A stretch of 64,000 nucleotides of DNA from NCBI RefSeq assembly GCF_032854445.1, contig NC_088306.1, positions 1,430,501-1,494,500 on the forward strand, written 5' to 3'. Positions within the stretch are counted from its first letter, which is position 1; each line of letters starts with the position of its first letter. Below, piece by piece: positions 59,120-64,000 of this stretch. The position numbers and the translations under genes were made by a program. Below the pieces are notes generated by a model. The model did not search any database and was not told the origin of the DNA. It worked only from the letters and a program-made list of their open reading frames with translations. Source of the DNA: Liolophura sinensis (lineage: Eukaryota > Mollusca > Polyplacophora > Chitonida > Chitonidae).

Positions 59120-59420
59120 TATGTGATTGTATGTTAAATATGATAGCAACACAGCGGTTTGAGTATTTCTAGACCGGTGACGTCTAATAAATTGTAATTA
59201 ACATCGCTGCATTTTTTTGTACCTGATTCTACTTAAGCCATGGTACTATGGGGCTTGTAGATTGCCAATATTTATGTATTTACATGAACAGTTAGAATAA
59301 AACCCGGACTGAGGTAAATTGACAAGAGTCCATATTTCGCCAGTTGCGTGTGACCATGTGCCACATATAACACTGTCGTCACTGCTCTGGTTTTACTCTC
59401 TATGCTGTACGTCTTCAATT
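59120..59420 (+). repeat. Dispersed repeat R-Y, best-preserved copy
   Basis: CTAGACCGGTGACGTCTAAT, AAATTGTAATTAACATCGC, TTCTACTTAAGCCATGG, ATGAACAGTTAGAATAAAAC, GAGGTAAATTGACAAGAGTC, CGCCAGTTGCGTGTGACC and CTATGCTGTACGTCTTC. Used as the reference order for the family. It lies directly beside the 62-bp array. Confidence 0.8.
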
Positions 59421-60399
59421 ATATTCAACATTCTCATAATGTTGTTTTGTATGCGATTGTCTTGTGAGAGGACATCGTCCAAGAGAAGGCCAAATCCTTT
59501 TAATTAGGACCCTGTGTAATGAGATTAACCTTTAGCCACAAAATAGCCGGATGACTTAACAAGAGGGCGACTTCAAAGACCACATCGTTTGCCACATCGT
59601 CTGCCGCCAGAGGGCGTGATATACACGTAGGGCCTACCACTCTAAAAGCCAAGATACCATACACAATGGATTTAATCGAGGAAAGATGAAAGGTACGAGG
59701 GCACAGCAAAGAGAGGGTTGGGTTTTGTGGGTGAAAGCGTCAAGCTAATATAACACTGAACTTCCTTCGCCAGGGCTAGTTTTGTGTCACGCTCCCTATT
59801 ATGCCTTCCGCAAATGAATTACTAAACTAAAACAAAAAAGGTCAATACTTAAATTGTAAGCTTTTTGTGGTTATGTATGTTATTGAATCAACGGTAATGA
59901 GCAGTGTTAAATGCCAATTATTATAATGTCATCGCTGCTGTGGTTTTATGCTCAATGCTCTAAATTTTTCTTTTATATTTGTTTACGCTACTCTAGTTAT
60001 CATTGGTTGAATTGCTCGGTATAATTTCTTTCTTAAGAGTCGAGAACCGTTACTGGCTATAGCCATAATTGGTTTACAAAACATACCTGATTGGCACAGA
60101 GAATATAGGGCTGGGTAACAGGCTCAGATAACGTCAGTTTGTTTGCAGCGAACAAATAAACTCTCCTTAACAAGGTCGAATGTAGAATATGCCTAGTTGA
60201 TGCAAAACCTATTTCCCGCCCTTGGGTCCAAATAAACTTATCCATCATCCACCATTAAGCATTGTTGTTGTGTAGGACTGTAGAAAAGAGTTACATGTTT
60301 TGGAAGGATTTGATTGACTTGTGCTCCACGCAGTATTAAAAAGATAATGTCCCTAACACCAGAGACGGCCAGTGGCTCAAAACGGAATAAAGCAAGAAA
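59421..60399. other. Unannotated stretch
   Basis: No gene recognised. 59860-59970 (GTGTTAAATGCCAATTATT; TCATCGCTGCTGTGGTTTTA) may be a tenth, very decayed R-Y copy. Confidence 0.4.
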
Positions 60400-60612
60400 C
60401 ATTGTATGAGAGCTTAAAGTCCGATGACGCACGTCTTGCTGATCATCACTCACTGTCCACGACCTCCCATTATGGAACGGCTTTACAAGACAAACCACGC
60501 GGGATTAATTGGAAAGTCACGTTTTCCGGACGACAACGTGCTGCTACTTCACACTAAAATGGCCGGGAAAAGCTAATCCGAGAGAACGTGACACCTAGTG
60601 GTAGTTTCGTTT
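60400..60612 (+). repeat. R-X, copy 3
   Basis: GACGCACGTCTTGCTGATCA, GATTAATTGGAAAGTCACG, TTTTCCGGACGACAACGTGC, AAAATGGCCGGGAAAAGC and AACGTGACACC follow the order of 47120-47290. Confidence 0.7.
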
Positions 60613-61073
60613 TCTTGATCATTAAACGTACCACCTTTCAGGCCTGTACTCGCGTCGATGACCATTCATGGTAAGTCATTAATGCTAAGACATCCCCTGA
60701 AGAAAAATTTCCTTCTTTCTACAACAAAATTCCAATTACTTCTAAATCCGGAGACTTAAACCTTAAAATTGCCCATCAAAATGAATTTTGAAAAAGTGTT
60801 CTTTAAAACGGGTGGATAAAGATGATTTTTCAGCCACAAGGAATTTGGAGCACCCATTATTTTCGGATCCATGTCTGTCCTGATTTGCTTTATTATCCAT
60901 CATCTAAAATAGTTAATAAGGTCTGTAACGAAGTAAACATTGAACGCTCCCCTGTCATCTCATTTTAACTGTTTTCAGTGATGTCATCTAACAGGGAAAC
61001 AACGAAATGAGTGACACGATGGTCTCCATGGTGACGAAAATTGCATTTTAATGGGTTAGAATAAGCTAATATT
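60613..61073. other. Unannotated stretch
   Basis: Nothing coding recognised. Confidence 0.4.
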
Positions 61074-61287
61074 CAATTTAGCATTTTATCCACCAAAGTA
61101 AGTGTTTTTTCTTCACAGTGTCCCTAAACCCTTTTATCTTCCTCTCTTAAATTTAACGAGGACAGGGCCTTTACTTTCAGAGTGTTACACTCAACGCCCT
61201 CTGGCGACAGACTATGTAATTTGTGAAGTCATAGCTCGTTTTTCCTTAGCTAAAGGTTAACCTTGTTACAGCGGGTCTCGATCACAG
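61074..61287 (+). repeat. Paralogous segment without the MITE (empty site)
   Basis: Continuous counterpart of 50753-51436. TTTCTTCACAGTGTCCC, AACCCTTTTATCTTCCTC, then GTTACACTCAACGCCC and TCTGGCGACAG run without interruption where the other copy holds 451 extra bases. Confidence 0.85.
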
Positions 61288-61489
61288 AGTTCAGAATATC
61301 ACGCTGGTCGGCTTCCCGTCCCGCGGGGAGTTATCTCTATTTGGTTCGTAGACAGTTGTAGATCACCACAAACACATATATGTATATTGTGGGTGTTTTT
61401 TGGTTCTTAGTCTTTGTTGTTTGGTCTGCGCTTTGATATGGCTCCTGAAAAGTGTGCTGCCCGTAGTTAGCAGATGGTACAGATGGTTA

Positions 61490-62757
61490 AGTCAATGAAT
61501 CAATCAGTGAATTAGTCAATTGTTGACTGGATGAATGAATATCAGTGAATAAATGAATGAATGAACGAATCAGTCAGTGGTTGATTGGATGAAGGAATAT
61601 CAGTCAATAAATAAATGAATGAACGAATCAGTCAGTGGTTGATTGGATGAAGGGAATATCAGTAAATAAATGAATGAAATGAACGAATCAGCCAGTGGTT
61701 GATTGGATGAATGAATTTCAGTGAATAAATGAAATGAACGAAACGAAACAGTCAATGGTTGATTGGATGAAGGAATATCAGTAAAAAATTAATGAATGAA
61801 CGAGTCAGTCAATGGTTGATTGGATGAAGGAATATCAGTGAAAAAATGAATGAATGAACGAACCAGTCAATGGTTGATTGGATGAAGGAATGTCAGTGAA
61901 TAAATGAATGAATCAACGAATCAGTCAATGGTTGACTGGATGAAGGAATATCAGTGAATAAATGAATGAATGAACGAATCAGTCAATGATTGATTGATGA
62001 ATGAATATCAGGGAAATAAATGAATGAATGAACGAATCAGTCAATGGTTGATTGGATGAATGAATATCAGTGAATGAATGAATGAATGAACGAATCAGTC
62101 AATGGTTGATTGGATGAATGAATATCAGTGAATAAATGAATGAATGAACGAATCAGTCAATGGTTGATTGGATGAAGGAATATCAGTGAATAAATGAATG
62201 AATGCATGAATCAGTCAATGGTTGATTGGATGAAGGAATATCAATGAATAAATGAATGAATGAACGAATCAGTCAATGGTTGATTGGATGAATGAATATC
62301 AGTGAATAAATGAATGAATGAATGAATGAACGAATCAGTCAATGGTTGATTGGATGAAGGAATATCAGTGAATAAATGAATGAATGAACGAATCAGTCAA
62401 TGGTTGATTGGATGAATGAATATCAGTGAATAAATGAATGAACGAACGAACCAGTCAATGGTTGATTGGATGAATGAATATCAGTGAATAAATGAATGAA
62501 TGAACGAATCCGTCAATGGTTGATTGGATGAAGGAATATCAGTGAATAAATGAATGAATGAACGAATCAGTCAATGATTGATTGGATGAATGAATATCAG
62601 TGAATAAATGAATGAATGAACGAATCAGTCAATGATTGATTGGCTGAATGAATATTAGTGAATGAATGAATGAATGAACGAATCCGACAATTGTTGATTG
62701 GATGAATGAATATCAGTGAATAAATGAATGAATGTATGAATCAGTCAATCAGTAACT
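61490..62757. repeat. 58-bp minisatellite, about 22 copies
   Basis: TCAATGGTTGATTGG recurs every 58 bp (62041, 62099). A unit contains GAACGAATCAGTCAATGG, TTGATTGGATGAAGGAATA, TCAGTGAATAAATGAATGAA. Inside each unit a (TGAA)n microsatellite of 2-5 repeats varies in length, so the array is a tandem repeat with a nested tandem repeat. Confidence 0.96.
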
Positions 62758-63179
62758 TATGGCTGGAGATACTCGTTTGTTAGAAGGAAGACTGAATTTT
62801 GTTATGCCATCTCGTTATAATCACATTCTTTTCTCATTGATTGCATTTTTATCCCGGATTCTTAACAGACGGAAAATACTTTCTTTTTTCTTCATTTGGT
62901 GAAAATAATTTATGGGTGAAACATCACATCACTCTTTAATGGACAGGTTGTCAGACGACTAATGTGCCAGTTAATCTGTTGGCAGGGTGCCTGGTTCCAG
63001 AAAGCAATTATCATTGATTTGACTGGTTGATTAAATCTCATTGGATACGCTCCCGTGGGTGACGGAGTTGCATGATTAGCTCAATGTGCGAAGAAACAAA
63101 AATTTAACGTTCCATCTATGTTTTTTTGAGTTTATTTTCCTCTCTTGACTGAGTAAAATTTATTACAGTTCAGGAAAAG
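62758..63179. other. Unannotated stretch
   Basis: No gene recognised. Confidence 0.4.
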
Positions 63180-63380
63180 TTGCTTTTGCTTAAAGGGTAG
63201 CCCGTTATATTTTCACGCCAAGTAATTTGCTACCTGAGAAGGAAAGCCGAAGACAAGATCGTAATGTTATTGGTTAGCTGGAAGTCTTGTAGAATTTATC
63301 ACCGCTTTTAATGAACAACTTTCCCGTGGGAATGTTTGTTACGCTTAACTACAGATGTGCGAATTCACGAACTTTCATCT
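63180..63380 (-). repeat. R-Z, partial third copy
   Basis: GAAAGCCGAAGACAAGATCG, TAGAATTTATCACCGC and GGGAATGTTTGTTACGC, then TTAACTACAGATG, match 17880-17990 in the same orientation. Confidence 0.6.
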
Positions 63381-63549
63381 ATCTTGACCACGGTGTACAA
63401 AGAAGTTTTCATCAAAGATCTTGTCATCAGAAGACAAGACTGACGCGGTCGCACTGATCCTCACAGACATACCCATCACTGTACACTGTATATTTATCTT
63501 AGGTAATCCGGGAATGGTTTTTCCTATTTGTATCATTTTTTACATACCT

Positions 63550-63690
63550 TTGGTTTTGGAAGCTAGTTTTAAACGTTGTTTTGGAAATGGATCTTGCGAT
63601 TATCGACTTGGAACGCCCTTTATGGACTACGAATGGTATACGAATGTCGGACATGGAGCTTATATTTACTGTATATACTTTACGTCTTAA
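63550..63690 (+). repeat. Repeat related to 6120-6170
   Basis: GAATGGTATACGAATGTCGG and neighbouring motifs match 6136-6160. An 89-residue frame spans this stretch but starts with a non-ATG codon and shows no domain. Confidence 0.5.
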
Positions 63691-63904
63691 GTTACATTTC
63701 TATGCTTATTTAGTTTCAGTGTGTAGCTAGTCATTTTCATTTACACAGGGTATGCTATCTGGACGACTACGATATCACTGAAGCAGACCAGTCCTGATGG
63801 TGACATAGTTATAGATTTGTTTACACTAAAAAGTCTTACATCACGTTGTACGTGTTTGAACAACACAAAAACAAACCCAGGGTATCCTTCATATTTTCTG
63901 TTAA

Positions 63905-64000
63905 CAAATATTATTTATTTATTTATTTACTTATTTATTTATTTTGATTTTTTGTTTTACGCCGTGCTCAGATTAGTTCACTTATTCGACGGCGGCCAGC
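63905..64000 (-). mobile_element. SINE-1 copy running off the window
   Basis: (TTTA)n at 63908-63942, then TTGTTTTACGCCGTGCTC, TTCACTTATTCGACGGCGG and CCAGC. Reverse orientation; the 5' part lies beyond the window. Confidence 0.85.

Overview
This is a eukaryotic, AT-rich, repeat-dominated, largely non-coding window. I see no complete host protein gene, tRNA, rRNA, operon, CRISPR array or phage. The tRNA-derived SINE families, together with an I/Nimb-like LINE and a Jockey/CR1-like LINE, resemble repeats I recall from marine molluscs. I therefore infer a lophotrochozoan, probably a mollusc; the species cannot be told from the sequence.

Layout. 0.5-1.15 kb: a 53-bp minisatellite carrying a 48-bp SINE insertion with a clean target-site duplication. 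3-6 kb: a cluster of decayed SINEs. 8.1-20 kb: two inverted copies of one old repeat (8.1-9.3 and 17.8-20.0 kb) bracket (TA)n palindromes and a broken LINE (12.6-15.8 kb). The right copy holds a 54-bp minisatellite. 21.1-21.8 kb: a homogeneous 57-bp minisatellite. 22.5-30.1 kb: SINEs (two with perfect TSDs) and dispersed repeats.

32.2-46.6 kb is the main structure. It is a direct duplication of a multi-kilobase unit, each unit being a leader, a 39-bp satellite array and a ~3 kb unique-looking flank. The arrays differ in length (two blocks totalling ~2.5 kb in unit A, one ~4.5 kb block in unit B). The larger array contains a 1.24 kb higher-order duplication. 46.7-49.4 kb: ~0.5 kb direct repeats around a core that recurs at 28.4-29.7 kb. 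50.9-51.3 kb: a MITE-like element whose unoccupied counterpart is visible at 61.2 kb. 53.5-56.1 kb: a second LINE relic. 57.8-59.1 kb and 61.5-62.8 kb: 62-bp and 58-bp minisatellites.

Nothing here works as a gene pathway. The window records retrotransposition, DNA-element insertion and tandem expansion. The long open frames on both strands inside the 39-, 54- and 57-bp arrays are expected when the period is a multiple of three, and I treat them as artefacts. Boundaries and family assignments were made by eye. Local names (SINE-1 to SINE-4, R-Q, R-W, R-X, R-Y, R-Z) are only labels for this report.
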